Positions 17,007 through 26,577 of a stretch of 64,000 nucleotides of DNA are shown here, piece after piece. The DNA is taken from contig JAXLYE010000004.1 of assembly GCA_046351595.1 (NCBI GenBank), forward strand, positions 186,001 to 250,000. The letters are read 5' to 3'. The first letter of the stretch is position 1. Every line of letters starts with the position of its first letter. The translations under genes and the position numbers were made by a program. Below the pieces are notes generated by a model. That model did not search any database. It saw only the letters and a program-made list of their open reading frames with translations, and had not been told where the DNA came from. The stretch comes from JAXLYE01 sp046351595 (GTDB lineage: Bacteria > Myxococcota_A > Polyangia > Palsa-1104 > JAEUJZ01).

Positions 17007-18239
17007 TCAGTGAGCGGGCGCGGGTGCGGGTGCGGGTGCGGCCGGCGCGCCGATCCCGTACTTGCGCAGCACCGCCTTGAGCCGATCGTGCGGCAGGCCG
17101 TACACGGTGTTGCCGTTGATGCCGACCATGGTCTCGCCCGCGACCAGCGCGTTGAGGATCGCCTCCTCGGTCGCCTGCACCGCCGACGCCAGCAGCGGAT
17201 CGAGCGCGTCGTTGGGCAGCGTAGGGAAGCGCTGCAGGCCGTCCTTGTCGACGGGCGGCTCGGCCGGGCCGAAGGCGATGAACAGGTCGCCCGAGGTCTG
17301 GCGCGAGACCGAGCCCGTGCGCGCCAGGCCCAGGCTCGCGCGCCGGCACAGCCGCGCGAGCTGGTGCGGCAACAGCGGCGCGTCCGTGCCCAGCACCACC
17401 AAGATCGAGCCGTCCTTGCGCGGCCCCGGTTGCAGCGGCAAAAGGTCCGGGATCTCGCGCCCGACCGGGACGCCAAGGATGCGCAGCTCGGGCCGCCGGC
17501 CGTAGTTCGCCTGCACCAGCGCGCCGACCGTGAACTCCCGCGCCGGTGCGTCGTCGGAGCCGCGCACGCTGACCCGGCGCGAGCTGGTGCCGATGCCGCA
17601 CTTCCACTCACCGCAGACCATGCCGGTGCCGCCGCCGACGCTGCCCTCGGCCACCGGGCCCGAGCGCGCGCCGTCGAGCGCCGCGAACACGTGCTCGGGC
17701 TTTACGTGGTGGCCGTTGATGTCGTTGAGGAAGCCGTCGTAGGTCTCGCCGACCACGGGCAGCGAGAACGCCTCGGACAGCATGCCGCCCGGCTGCGGCG
17801 GGAAGCGGCGGTTGCCCCAGGCGATGACCGCGTCGTGGACGACGCCGACGCTGTGTGTGTTGGTCAAGAGGATCGGCGACTCGAGCAGGCCGGACTCGTT
17901 GACCCAGTGCGTGCCGGTGAGCTCGCCGTTGCCGTTGAGCGTGCAGGCCGCGCCGATGCTGCGGGTGCGGCTCTTGCCGCGCGGCAGGATGGCGGTGACG
18001 CCGGTGCGCACCGGGCCGCGACCCAAGACCAGCGCGCCGCTGCCGGCGATCAGCGTGGTGTGGCCGACCTCGACCTCGGGCACGTCGGTGATGGCGTTGT
18101 AGCGGCCAGGCTGTCCCTCCAGCGGCAGGCCGAGATCGCGGGCCCGCGGCTTCGCCGACGCATCCGCCGCCAGCGCGCCGCCGAGCGCCGCCACCAGCCC
18201 GAGCCAGCCCGCGCCGCGTCGCCGCGCGGTTGCAGTCAT
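17007..18239 (-). CDS. S58-family (DmpA-like) aminopeptidase, exported
   Basis: Self-processing P1-family peptidase related to DmpA and beta-peptidyl aminopeptidases. A signal peptide (GLVAALGGALAADASAKP) precedes the conserved core: NAITDVPEVEVGHTT, GNGELTGTHWVNESGLLESPI, GSVGGGTGMVCGEWKCGIGTSSR, VGALVQANYG and DGSILVVLGTDAPLLPHQLARL. The Gly-Ser in DGSILVV is where the family is expected to cut itself, leaving the Ser as N-terminal nucleophile of the beta chain (from family knowledge). It ends in a Pro-Ala tail of six-base repeats. Its ATG overlaps the stop of the small Cys-rich gene upstream (ATGA at 18236-18239), indicating translational coupling. Confidence 0.88.
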   Translation of the reverse strand: MTATARRRGAGWLGLVAALGGALAADASAKPRARDLGLPLEGQPGRYNAITDVPEVEVGHTTLIAGSGALVLGRGPVRTGVTAILPRGKSRTRSIGAACTLNGNGELTGTHWVNESGLLESPILLTNTHSVGVVHDAVIAWGNRRFPPQPGGMLSEAFSLPVVGETYDGFLNDINGHHVKPEHVFAALDGARSGPVAEGSVGGGTGMVCGEWKCGIGTSSRRVSVRGSDDAPAREFTVGALVQANYGRRPELRILGVPVGREIPDLLPLQPGPRKDGSILVVLGTDAPLLPHQLARLCRRASLGLARTGSVSRQTSGDLFIAFGPAEPPVDKDGLQRFPTLPNDALDPLLASAVQATEEAILNALVAGETMVGINGNTVYGLPHDRLKAVLRKYGIGAPAAPAPAPAPAH

Positions 18240-18691
18240 GGCAGCGGCCTCACAGCACCGTCGGCCTGGCCAAGCGGCGGACCCGAAAGGCGGCCACGCC
18301 GCGACCGCCGCAGCCGGCGCACGCCCGTCGCCGCGGCCGCCGCGGTCAGCGCAAACAGGGACGCCAGGGCCGAGAGGCCCGCCGCGCTGGCGCCGGCAGC
18401 GGGCAGCGCGTTACAGCCGCCGCCGGTGTTGGCGCCGGTGGCGACGCACGCAAGGGCCGTGGCGCCGCCGTCGGTGGTGCAGCGCAGCGCCGCGCAGCTG
18501 CCGCGCGTGCCGTTGCTGAAGGTGCAGGCGTCGGCGGCCTGCTTGCCGGTGCACGCCTGCACCGCCGGGTCGCTGCCGCCGCAGCTCGGGGGTACCACGT
18601 CGGCGCGCGCCGCGGCGGCGGACAAGAACCCCGAGAGAGACAGGGCCAGCGACAGAGCCATCGAGCGAGACAGGTTGAAGCGGACGCGCAT
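18236..18691 (-). CDS. small secreted Cys-rich protein with TM/Arg tail (MYXO-CTERM-like)
   Basis: 151 residues: a signal peptide (SMALSLALSLSGFLSAAAARADV), a short Cys-rich segment with six cysteines (CGGSDPAVQACTGK, ADACTF, GSCAALRCTTDGG), then GGGC, a hydrophobic stretch (AGLSALASLFALTAAAAA) and a basic end (RRLRRSRRGR). The Gly-Cys, TM and Arg cluster resemble the MYXO-CTERM sorting tail of myxobacteria, though here about 15 residues follow the Arg cluster. AAGGAGG lies just before the ATG at 18691. It heads the operon with the S58 peptidase and the MBL-fold enzyme. Function unknown. Confidence 0.75.
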   Translation of the reverse strand: MRVRFNLSRSMALSLALSLSGFLSAAAARADVVPPSCGGSDPAVQACTGKQAADACTFSNGTRGSCAALRCTTDGGATALACVATGANTGGGCNALPAAGASAAGLSALASLFALTAAAAATGVRRLRRSRRGRLSGPPLGQADGAVRPLP

Positions 18692-18746
18692 GCGGTTCCT
18701 CCTTCCGGCGGCTCAAGTCGCGCCGGGGGCCGCAGCTTAGCAGCGT

Positions 18747-21401
18747 TCAGCAGCCCGGCAGCCGCAGCGCGTTGACCTCACGCAGCGTCGTCACCGCGGC
18801 CGGGCCCAGGCGCTCCAGCGTCGCCCGCGCGCTCGAGAGGTCCTCGCGCGCGGTGCGGCAGGCGCGCGCCGGGTGCGGGCGCTGGCTGGACAAGAGCACC
18901 GCGCGCGCCGCCAGGAGGCGCGCCTGCATGCGCTCGTTGACCTCGGGCCGCGGCGACTTCAGCGCCGCCGCCTCGTCGAGCAGCCGCTGCGCCTCGGCGG
19001 GCCGGCGCAGCGCCGCCAGCGTCTCGGCGGTGTGGATCAGCACGTCCGCCTGATCATCCGCCTCGAGCAGGCTGCGCCGCCGCTTCATCGCCTCCTGCAG
19101 ATCGGACAGCGCCGGCTCCAGCTGCTTCAGCACCCCGCGCGCCCGGCCGCGCAGAAGGTACGCGACCGCGACCTCGGGCTCGACGGCGTCGGGCGACTGG
19201 CCGTAGATCTCCAGCGCCTGCGTCGCGTCCTGCTCGGCGCCGGCCGCATCCTGCGCGAACAGGCGCGTCAGGCCGCGGCCGTACAGCACGCTGGCGACGC
19301 GCAGGTGCCGGGGCCCGTAGGCCGCGGTGCGCAGCTCCAGCATGCGATCGTAGGAGGCCACGGCCTCGTCGAACCGGGCCTGCCGGCGCTGCAGCGAGGC
19401 GATGCTCTGCAGCGAGCGCGAGAGGTCATTCTCGTCGGGGTGGGGCTGCTTCTCGACGATCTTCAGCGCCCGCACCAGCGCCTCCTCGGCCTCGCGGTAG
19501 CGGCCCTCTTCGCTGTAGACTTGGCCGATCGCGCGCAAGAGGCTCGCGACGCGCGGGTGCTCGGGCCCGAGCGCGGACTCGATGCGCTGCCGCGCCTCGT
19601 TGTAGTAGCGGTGCGACTCCGCCGGCTGCCCCTGCATGCGCTTGAGCTGCCCCAGCCCCTCGTACGACAGCGCCACGCGCGGGTGCAGCGGCCCGAGCGT
19701 GTTCTCGGTGATCTGCAGCGCGCGCTGCCGCAGCGCGAACGCCTCGTCGAAGCGCCGCAGCGCCTGCAGCACCAGCGCGACGTTGCCGAGCTGGTTGACG
19801 AGCGCATAGTTGTCCGGACCAAACAGCTGCGAGCGCACGCGCAGCGAGTCCTGGAAGTGGCGCATCGCCTCTTCGTAGCGCTTGAGGTTGTAGTCGCGGA
19901 TGCCGAGCGCGTTCTGCAGCCGCGAGCGCGCGTCCGGATCGTCGCCGCCGGCGCGGATCGCGGCGTCCGCGAGCAGCTCGTAGCGGCGCGACTCCTCGAC
20001 GCGGCGGCGGTTGCCGTAGTTCGAGCAGAGCTGCGTGAAGGCGCTCGCGGTCGTCGCCAGCTGGCGCCCGGCGATGCCCTGCAGCGCAGCGCCGAACATC
20101 GCCTCGTCCGAGGCCGCGTTGTCGCCCGCGTCGTTGAGCAGCTCACCGAGCAAGAGCTGCACCTCGGCCACAAGCGGCGCGTACCCGAGCTTGTCGGCCT
20201 GCGCCGCCAGCGAGCGCGCGCTCGCGATCACTTCCTTGAAGCGGCCGACCCGGCTCTGCGCGCGCAGCGCCGCCAGCTCGCGGTACAGGCGATCGACCTC
20301 GGCGCGGCGCGTCGGCTCCTCGGGCAGCGGCACCGGCATGGTCAGCGCGCGCGCGTCCGCGCAGGTCTGCAGGCGCGGGAACTCGGCCAGCGCGCCCACG
20401 GCCTGCTCGACCGCCGCCTGATCCGCCTGCGCCAGCACCGCGGCGAACGACGCCATGTCCTGGCGCCGCCGCGACAGGCAGTGCATGCGCAGATCGAGCA
20501 GGCCCTGCGACTGCTCGCCGCGCACGTGGGTCGCCCGGCACGCGTCCTCGTGCATCGCCACCCAGCGCTGGCTGTAGTCGTCGAGCCAGGCCTCGATGCG
20601 CCGCCACATCTCGGCGCCGGCCGCGCCGCTGCGCAGCACCTGCGCCCGCACCTCGTCACGGCGCGCCTCGTCCCAGACACCGATCAGCCGGCGCTCGGCG
20701 CCGCGGCACATGCGCTCGCCGCGGTGCACGATGCGGTGGTAGCCGACCGCCAGCACCGCCAGCACCGCCGCACCCGCCGCGCCCAGCGCCAGGCGCTTGT
20801 ACGTCCGCCCCGGATCCCGCGACAGCGCCAGCAGCAGCGCGTCCATGCTCGGGTAGCGCTCCTCGCGTTTGGTGCGCAGCCCGCGCACGAGCACATGCCG
20901 GATCCACTTGGGCACCTTCGAAGACGGCGGCGGCGGCGAGATGCGGCCCAAAAGGACGTTGTTCGCCAGCGTCGCCAGCGTCTTGCCGGCGAACGGCGTC
21001 TCAGCGTGCAGCGCCTCGTACAGCGCGACGCAGAAGCTGAACTGATCCGTCCGCGCGTCCGCCGACTCGCCGCAGAACTGCTCGGGCGCCATGTACTGCG
21101 GGGTGCCCATCAGCGCGCCCGGCTGCGTCAGCCGCGTGTCGAGCGGTGCCGGCTCGCCGCTCGACAGCGCGCCCGGCGGGAAGCTCGGTGGTCCGCCCGC
21201 GCGCTCGCCGCCATCAACCAGGCGCGCCAGGCCGAAGTCCGTGACCCGAACCTGCCCGTCCTGGCGCACCAGGACGTTGTCGGGCTGAACGTCGCCCCCG
21301 TCACGGTGCGCGCCGGCAAGCGTTCCAGGATCGGCCCGCCGCGCTGCAGATCCGCGGGCTTGCACAAGGAACGGCGGCGCGCGGCGTGATCGAACGGGCA
21401 C
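18747..21401 (-). pseudogene. TPR-linked Ser/Thr kinase, 3' part (partner of 56513-57280)
   Basis: Lacks the kinase N-lobe. From about 21286 the frame reads QPDNVLVRQDGQVRVTDFGLARLVDGG (rest of the catalytic loop, DFG), then GTPQYMAPEQFCGESADARTDQFSFCVALYEAL and the rest of the C-lobe (RTKREERYPSMDALL), a TM helix (ALGAAGAAVLAVLAVGYH), a helical segment, and many TPRs to residue ~880 (AMRHFQDSLRVRSQLFGPDN, ALRRFDEAFALRQRALQI and so on). Upstream of 21287 homology is lost (HRDGGDV replaces HRDFK); an ATG at 21401 gives only junk before the kinase part. TGTCGGGCT at 21278-21286 equals 56572-56580 in the 5' half. In this subfamily such TPRs normally follow a full kinase domain. Confidence 0.82.
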
Positions 21402-21529
21402 GCGGTAACCAAAACTCGCGGTGTGCTACCGCCTCGTTGCATGCCGCGCCGGTAAACCTGCGAAATCCAGCGCGCCGCCGGTCGGTACGCCGCGTGCCTT
21501 GTCTCGGCACAAGAACAGGGAGAGCGGAC

Positions 21530-22276
21530 ATGCTGCTGACCAGCCAGGAAGAGATCCAGCGGACCGGGACGCTGAAGGTAGTCGGCTTTGGCGAGGTTCG
21601 GGTGAAGCCGGATACGGCCTGGGTGCACCTGCGCATCGCGGCGCGCGGCGCGACGACCGACGAGGCGCTGCGCGAGAACCGCGAGCGGGTGGAGCAGGTG
21701 CTCGGCACGCTCCGGGCGCTGGGCGTGACGTCGCTGCAGCGCGGGGAGCCGGAGTCCTTCCCGCTCGCGCCGCACGCCGCGGCCAGGAGCGCGCAGGGTC
21801 CGGCCCCGAGCGCCGGAGCGGTCGCGCAGAAGACCGCATCCAAGGCCGCCGCAAGGGGCGACGCGAGCGGCTACGGCGCCGAGTCCTACGTCACCGTGCG
21901 CACCGACGTAGAGCAGGCCGGCCGGCTGCTCGCCGAAGGGATCCGCGCCGGTGCCAGCCCGACCAGCTCGATCTCGTTCGGGCTGCGCGACGAGGCGCCG
22001 GTGCGCAAGCAGGCGCTCGACGTCGCGGTCCGGTCGGCCTACACCGAGGCGCAGCTCATCGCCGAGGCGGCCGGCATGCGCCTGCAGGGCCCGCACAGCC
22101 TGGACGTCGCGCGCGGCGGCGATCCCTTGATCACGATCTGCCCCAGCGAGACGAGCCACGCCGGCGGCGCCGCGACCGCACCGGCGAGCCTGATCCTCTC
22201 GGCGCAGGTGACCGCCGACTACACCTACCTGTTCGAGGGCCGCGAGGCGCCGCGCCGCAGGCGGCTCAACTCCTGA
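21530..22276 (+). CDS. SIMPL (DUF541) domain protein
   Basis: 248 residues with the SIMPL fold: TLKVVGFGEVRVKPDTAWVHLRI at the start, ESYVTVRTDVEQAG in the middle, and QALDVAVRSAYTEAQLIAEAAGMRL near the end. The domain is widespread and usually periplasmic, with loosely defined roles including oxidative-stress protection. Here no signal peptide is evident from the ATG at 21530 (AGGGAGA upstream), so it may be cytosolic; a more upstream start gives no signal either. A low-complexity Ala-rich loop (about residues 80-112) is inserted. It is followed after about 100 bp by an exported protein gene on the same strand. Confidence 0.8.
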   Translation: MLLTSQEEIQRTGTLKVVGFGEVRVKPDTAWVHLRIAARGATTDEALRENRERVEQVLGTLRALGVTSLQRGEPESFPLAPHAAARSAQGPAPSAGAVAQKTASKAAARGDASGYGAESYVTVRTDVEQAGRLLAEGIRAGASPTSSISFGLRDEAPVRKQALDVAVRSAYTEAQLIAEAAGMRLQGPHSLDVARGGDPLITICPSETSHAGGAATAPASLILSAQVTADYTYLFEGREAPRRRRLNS

Positions 22277-22380
22277 TCCCGTCTTCGACCGGAGCCGCGC
22301 CCGCGCGCGCCGGCACAGCGCTTGCGTTCTCTCCTCCCGTTCGAGTCCGAAAGAGTCTTTTCAACCAACAGGAGAACACC

Positions 22381-22908
22381 ATGTATACGCGCAAGAACCT
22401 CGGCCTGGGCCTGCTCACCGTGCTGTCGCTGTCCCTGCCCGGCCTGGCCCAGGGCCAGGATCCGACGGGCCCTGCAGCGTCGGCGGCCATGGAGCGTGTG
22501 AAGCGCAACCAGTACGCGGTCAAGGTCGTCTGCGGCAAGGGCGAGGTCGAGGGAGAGCTCGGCGGCGTCGTCGCCCCGGGCCAGTACTTCACCGCGGTCA
22601 ACGTGCACAACCCGTCGATGAAGGACGTGGCGATGCGCAAGAAGTTCGCGGTGGCGCTGCCCAACCAGAAGCCGGGTCCGATCAGCAAGTGGATCGAGGC
22701 CAAGCTCGGTCCGGACCAGGCCTTCGAGGTCGACTGCCCCGAGCTCTATAAGATCATGGGCGTCCCGCAGGGGCGCCTGCTCAAGGGCTTCCTGGTGATC
22801 GAGACGCTGGCCGAGCTCGACGTGGTCGCCGTCTACACCGCCGCCGGCCCGCAGAACCTGGTCACCGGCCTGGCGACGGAGCGAGTGCCGCGGCGCGTCG
22901 TTCCCTGA
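22381..22908 (+). CDS. unknown exported protein
   Basis: 175 residues from the ATG at 22381 (AGGAG nine bases upstream). A clear signal peptide (LGLGLLTVLSLSLPGLAQGQDP) precedes a soluble domain with two cysteines (VVCGKGEVEG and VDCPELYKIMG). No family was recognised. The segment QYFTAVNVHNPSMKDVAMRKKFAVALP looks like an immunoglobulin-type beta sandwich, but this is only an impression. It probably forms a unit with the SIMPL gene. Confidence 0.75.
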   Translation: MYTRKNLGLGLLTVLSLSLPGLAQGQDPTGPAASAAMERVKRNQYAVKVVCGKGEVEGELGGVVAPGQYFTAVNVHNPSMKDVAMRKKFAVALPNQKPGPISKWIEAKLGPDQAFEVDCPELYKIMGVPQGRLLKGFLVIETLAELDVVAVYTAAGPQNLVTGLATERVPRRVVP

Positions 22909-23095
22909 CCCCTGCCCTGCCCTCCGCACGCTCACGCCTCGCGCTCCCCTCCTCGCTCCCTCCCTCTGGCTCCGCCCGCTCCTCCGCTGCGCGCGGACAC
23001 ACCTTTTTCTGCTTCACATAGAGAAGAATGGAATCCCTGTTCCGCGCTCCGCAGCAAGCAGACAGCGCGCTCTGGCGGACTCCCGAAATGACAAA

Positions 23096-23123
23096 GGCGG
23101 CGAAGCATGATGCCGTCGCCGCC
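23096..23123 (-). terminator. intrinsic terminator of the OmpA-family gene
   Basis: Perfect 8-bp stem GGCGGCGA/TCGCCGCC with a 12-nt loop. Read on the minus strand it is followed by TTTGTCATTT and lies 40 bases after the stop at 23164. The convergent plus-strand gene ends at 22908. Confidence 0.75.
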
Positions 23124-23163
23124 CTCGCTGCGGGCTGGCCCGGGGGCTGCCCTGCCGGTCTGG

Positions 23164-26100
23164 TTACTTCTGCTTCTGCTGCTTCACGTCCTGCTGCGCC
23201 GCCTCAGGCTTCTTCGGGCGCGGCTTGCGCGGACGCGGCACGTGCGTGGACACCACATCGACGCTCTTGCAGCTCGACTTGGGGTACTTCCCGGTCGCCG
23301 GATCCTGGATCAGGAACTCGGTGCGGCGGTTGCGGGCGCGGCCGGCCTCGTTGTCGTTGGTGTCCACCGGGCAGGTCTCGCCGTAGCCCTCGCTGGTCAG
23401 GCGCGTATTGTCGATGCCCTTGCCCACCAGGTAGCCCACCACTGCGGCGGCGCGGTCCCGCGACAGCTGCAGGTTTCCGCCCGGCTTGTAGAACGGCACG
23501 GTGTCGGTGTGGCCCTCGATGCGCAGCCGCATGTCCGGGTGCTTCTTGAGGATCAGCGCCACCTCGTCCAGAAGGTAGTACGAGTCCATGTCGATGACCG
23601 CCTTGGCCGTCTCGAAGTGGATCACGTGGCCCTGCAGATCGAGCTCACCATCCGCGATCACGACGGTCTCCTTGATGAATCGCGCCTTGATCCGCGTGTC
23701 CGCCTTCATCACCACGACGCACGGATCGGTCCCCGTGCACGGACCTTCCCAGCCGGCGAAGAGCGACTTCTTGTCCTCGGTCGCAGCCAGGCGCACTTCC
23801 TGATCCTGCTTGTAGCGCATCGAGCAGACCTTGCCGCAGGTCAGGCCCTCGGGCGTCGCGTGCACCGCGCCGGTGCCTTCGCCCACCTTCTCGATCACGA
23901 GCTCGAACCACTTCTCCTCGTTCAGCGCGAAGGCGACGCCGACCTCGGTCTGCTTCTCGACGCGCACCACGCAGGCCTGGGTGCCGCTGCACGGTCCCGA
24001 CCAGCCGATGAAGCCCGAGCCCACGCTCGGATCCGCGGTCAGCGTCACCTGCGTGCCCAGGCGGTACTCGGCGCTGCAGCGCGTGCCGCAGTTTATGCCG
24101 CGCTGCAGCGAGGTCACGGTGCCGATGCCGCTGCCGGACTTCCTCACGACCACCTCGCCGACGGGCGGCGGGTCCTGCGCCTTGGCCATCGGCAGGTAGC
24201 CGACGCCCGCGAACAGGCGGAACTGCGGCGAGCCCACGGCCTCGGTGAAGCCCAGGCCGCCGCCGAGATTGATGTTGACGCCGGAGCCGTGGACCCAGCG
24301 CCCGCCGACGTGCCCCTCGAGCGGCGAGTAGATGCGGCCGTCGTTGTTGGTGCGGGTGACGCTGGTGCCGCCCGCGACCTCACCGAGCAGCCCGAAGCCG
24401 AGCGGCAGCGGCACGAACCCACCCAGGCCGTAGCGCACCTGGCTGCCGACCTCCATGTCGTGCACGACCTGGTTGCTGGTGCGGCCGAGGAAGCCGAGGT
24501 TCAGCGCGATGAAGGCGCCCTCGCGGGTGCGGTAGTCGAGCGCGAAGCGCGGCTCGATGCCGTACGCGTCGTCGCCGCGCAGCTGCTGGCCGTTGCCCGT
24601 CGGGAAGGTGACCTGCGGGACGAACGCCAGGCCGAAGCCGCCGCGCTCGTTGTTGACAAGGCGCGCCTTGGCGATGACGCGCAGGTCGCCGAGCCCTCCC
24701 GGATCCGGCTCCTGCGGCACGTCGGTGAGCGGCGTGCGCCGATCGAAGCCCTGGTATGCGACCACCGGCAGATCGATGCCGAGCGACAGCCAGCGCACGA
24801 TGCCCATGCCCGCCATCAGGTGCAGCGTCGACAGGCTGCTGACGGTGTTGGCCAGGATCTCGCGGCTCTGCGCGTGGTAGACGTAGATCGGCCGGTGCGC
24901 ATACTCGAACAAGAGGTTCAGCACCGGGCGCGGCGACTTCGGGGTGCGCGTGCCTTCGACCGTGATCACGTTCTCGGGACCGAAGGCGGGGTGGAAGGTC
25001 TGCGAGTTCGCCGACAGCTGCGCCTGCGCCGCGCCCGGGACCAGCAGCCCCGCGAGCAGGAGGCCGAGCCCGCCCGCGCGGGCGCGCCGACGCCGCCGCA
25101 GAAGGACGAGCAGCGCGCCCAGCACCGCAGCCACACCGGCCTTGGTGGTCAGCGAGGTGGCCGCGCCCGCGCCCGAGCCCGCGCCCCCCGACGCGGACAC
25201 GGTCGGGCTGGTGCTGCAGCCGCCGGCGTAGCGCACCTCGGGCGGGCAGTCGCCGGTCTCGCTGCAGGTCTTCCAGCGGCAGCTCTTTGTGCCCGGGTCA
25301 CAGACCTTGCCGCTCGGGCAGTCGGCGTCGGCCGCGCACTCGACGCACGCGCCGGCGCTGCAGATGCGGCGGTCGGTCGGGCAGCGCATGCAGCTGGTGC
25401 CGCAGTGATCGGGCAGGTTGCACGGCGCGCACAGGCCCTCGGGCGGCAGCGGGCCGAAGTCCTTGGCGCAGTAGTTGCCCGGGGCGCAGGTCATGTCACT
25501 GCTGCACTCCTGGCACATCTTCACCGCGCCGACGCGCGCGCTGTACAGATCCAGGTTCGGAGCGGCGGCGCCCAGCGTCCGGAAGCCGAGCAGCTTCAGG
25601 TTCGACGGCGGCGTCTGATCGTCCAGGTTCATCAGCGGCGTCCCCGAGAGCTCGAGCACCGCCTCGCTGCCGTTCTGGTAGTAGACGATCTCGAAGGGGT
25701 ACAGGCCGCTCTTGCCGTACTCGATCTGGCGCAGCATGCGGGCGCTGCGGCGCTCGTCGAGGTCGGGCACGGTGACCGTGATGCTGCCGATGCGCATGCG
25801 CGCGCCGTCGTCGCCGTACAGGCCCAGGGTGTGCGGGAAGTTCGGCGCGGCGGTGTTGATGTTCAGGTAGCCGCGCACGCGCACCGCCAGGTTGCGGTCG
25901 TTGTTCTGCGGCGTCGAGCCGGCGTTGCGGCTGAAGGGGAACGACAGGTCGCCGTCGAAGTCACCGCCGGCGACGGGATCGCCGTTGGCGAAGTTGATGA
26001 ATGGGAAGACGTTGCTGACCACGCCGTCGCGGATAAGCCGCGTCGAGGTCTGGTTCAGCAGGCCGAGCGCGTCGTCGATGTTGTTGAACGCGATCTGGAA

Positions 26101-26274
26101 GTTGGCGGGGTCCTGCACGTGCACGGCGTTGACGCAGACGCCGTCGCCGACGTCGGTGCGCACCGGCGCGACCGCGACGTCGGCGGGGACCACCAGGGGC
26201 GCCGCGGCCGCGGGTCTGGCCTGGGCCAGCGGCACGAGGAGGCAGGTCAGTAGGAACAGACTGCGCTGGAACAT
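23164..26274 (-). CDS. multidomain OmpA-family outer-membrane protein
   Basis: 1036 residues. Order: signal peptide (SLFLLTCLLVPLAQARPAAAAP), a PA14/fibro-slime-like N-domain (FPFINFANGDPVAGGDFDGDL...LGLYGDDGARMRIG), a Cys-rich region of about 120 residues with many CxxC-type spacings, a TM-like stretch with five Arg (GVAAVLGALLVLLRRRRR), immediately a second signal-peptide-like stretch (GLGLLLAGLLVPGAAQAQ), an outer-membrane barrel of about 300 residues, two Cys-containing beta repeats (GTVTSLQRGINCGTRCSAEY and GAVHATPEGLTCGKVCSMRY), and a C-terminal OmpA peptidoglycan-binding domain (RIEGHTDTVPFYKPGGNLQLSRDRA...NRRTEFLI). The ATG at 26274 follows AGGAGAGAG. It looks like a fusion of a MYXO-CTERM-type surface protein with an OmpA-type porin. 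Confidence 0.85.
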   Translation of the reverse strand: MFQRSLFLLTCLLVPLAQARPAAAAPLVVPADVAVAPVRTDVGDGVCVNAVHVQDPANFQIAFNNIDDALGLLNQTSTRLIRDGVVSNVFPFINFANGDPVAGGDFDGDLSFPFSRNAGSTPQNNDRNLAVRVRGYLNINTAAPNFPHTLGLYGDDGARMRIGSITVTVPDLDERRSARMLRQIEYGKSGLYPFEIVYYQNGSEAVLELSGTPLMNLDDQTPPSNLKLLGFRTLGAAAPNLDLYSARVGAVKMCQECSSDMTCAPGNYCAKDFGPLPPEGLCAPCNLPDHCGTSCMRCPTDRRICSAGACVECAADADCPSGKVCDPGTKSCRWKTCSETGDCPPEVRYAGGCSTSPTVSASGGAGSGAGAATSLTTKAGVAAVLGALLVLLRRRRRARAGGLGLLLAGLLVPGAAQAQLSANSQTFHPAFGPENVITVEGTRTPKSPRPVLNLLFEYAHRPIYVYHAQSREILANTVSSLSTLHLMAGMGIVRWLSLGIDLPVVAYQGFDRRTPLTDVPQEPDPGGLGDLRVIAKARLVNNERGGFGLAFVPQVTFPTGNGQQLRGDDAYGIEPRFALDYRTREGAFIALNLGFLGRTSNQVVHDMEVGSQVRYGLGGFVPLPLGFGLLGEVAGGTSVTRTNNDGRIYSPLEGHVGGRWVHGSGVNINLGGGLGFTEAVGSPQFRLFAGVGYLPMAKAQDPPPVGEVVVRKSGSGIGTVTSLQRGINCGTRCSAEYRLGTQVTLTADPSVGSGFIGWSGPCSGTQACVVRVEKQTEVGVAFALNEEKWFELVIEKVGEGTGAVHATPEGLTCGKVCSMRYKQDQEVRLAATEDKKSLFAGWEGPCTGTDPCVVVMKADTRIKARFIKETVVIADGELDLQGHVIHFETAKAVIDMDSYYLLDEVALILKKHPDMRLRIEGHTDTVPFYKPGGNLQLSRDRAAAVVGYLVGKGIDNTRLTSEGYGETCPVDTNDNEAGRARNRRTEFLIQDPATGKYPKSSCKSVDVVSTHVPRPRKPRPKKPEAAQQDVKQQKQK

Positions 26275-26577
26275 GGACTCTCTCCTGGCCCTCCTCCGAA
26301 AGGAGCTCGGCCTGCTCGAGTGGGAATCAGCTGCTCGGCAGTAAGGCAAAGCGCGTACCAACGCGGACAGCGCCCCCCTTTCGTTGCGCAGCGTCACGCG
26401 GCAGCCCGCGGCACGCCGTGGGCAGGCCCCTGGGCGATTACAAGACGGTAACCAGGGAGCGCTCGGCAGTTACGGTCTGGCAGCGCTCCGCGTGCGCGCC
26501 CGGATAGCCGCGCCCCGAGCGGCAAGCGGCGATATGATGGGCTGCGCGCGCGGACTGCGCGGCCCGGGGCAAGAGCC
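26275..26577. other. divergent intergenic region
   Basis: About 300 bp between the OmpA-family gene (minus) and the MFS gene (plus). It must contain promoters for both. No strong -35/-10, operator dyad or RNA gene was recognised. Confidence 0.4.

Noticed and set aside
16951..17607. N-terminal extension of the MBL-fold protein
   Set aside because: It overlaps the S58 peptidase gene in another frame and has no protein character; the MBL homology begins at 16950.
23028..26253. Long plus-strand open frames opposite the OmpA-family gene
   Set aside because: These are Arg/Ala/His/Asp-rich mirror frames typical of GC-rich coding DNA. The minus-strand frame has clear domains, a ribosome site and a terminator.
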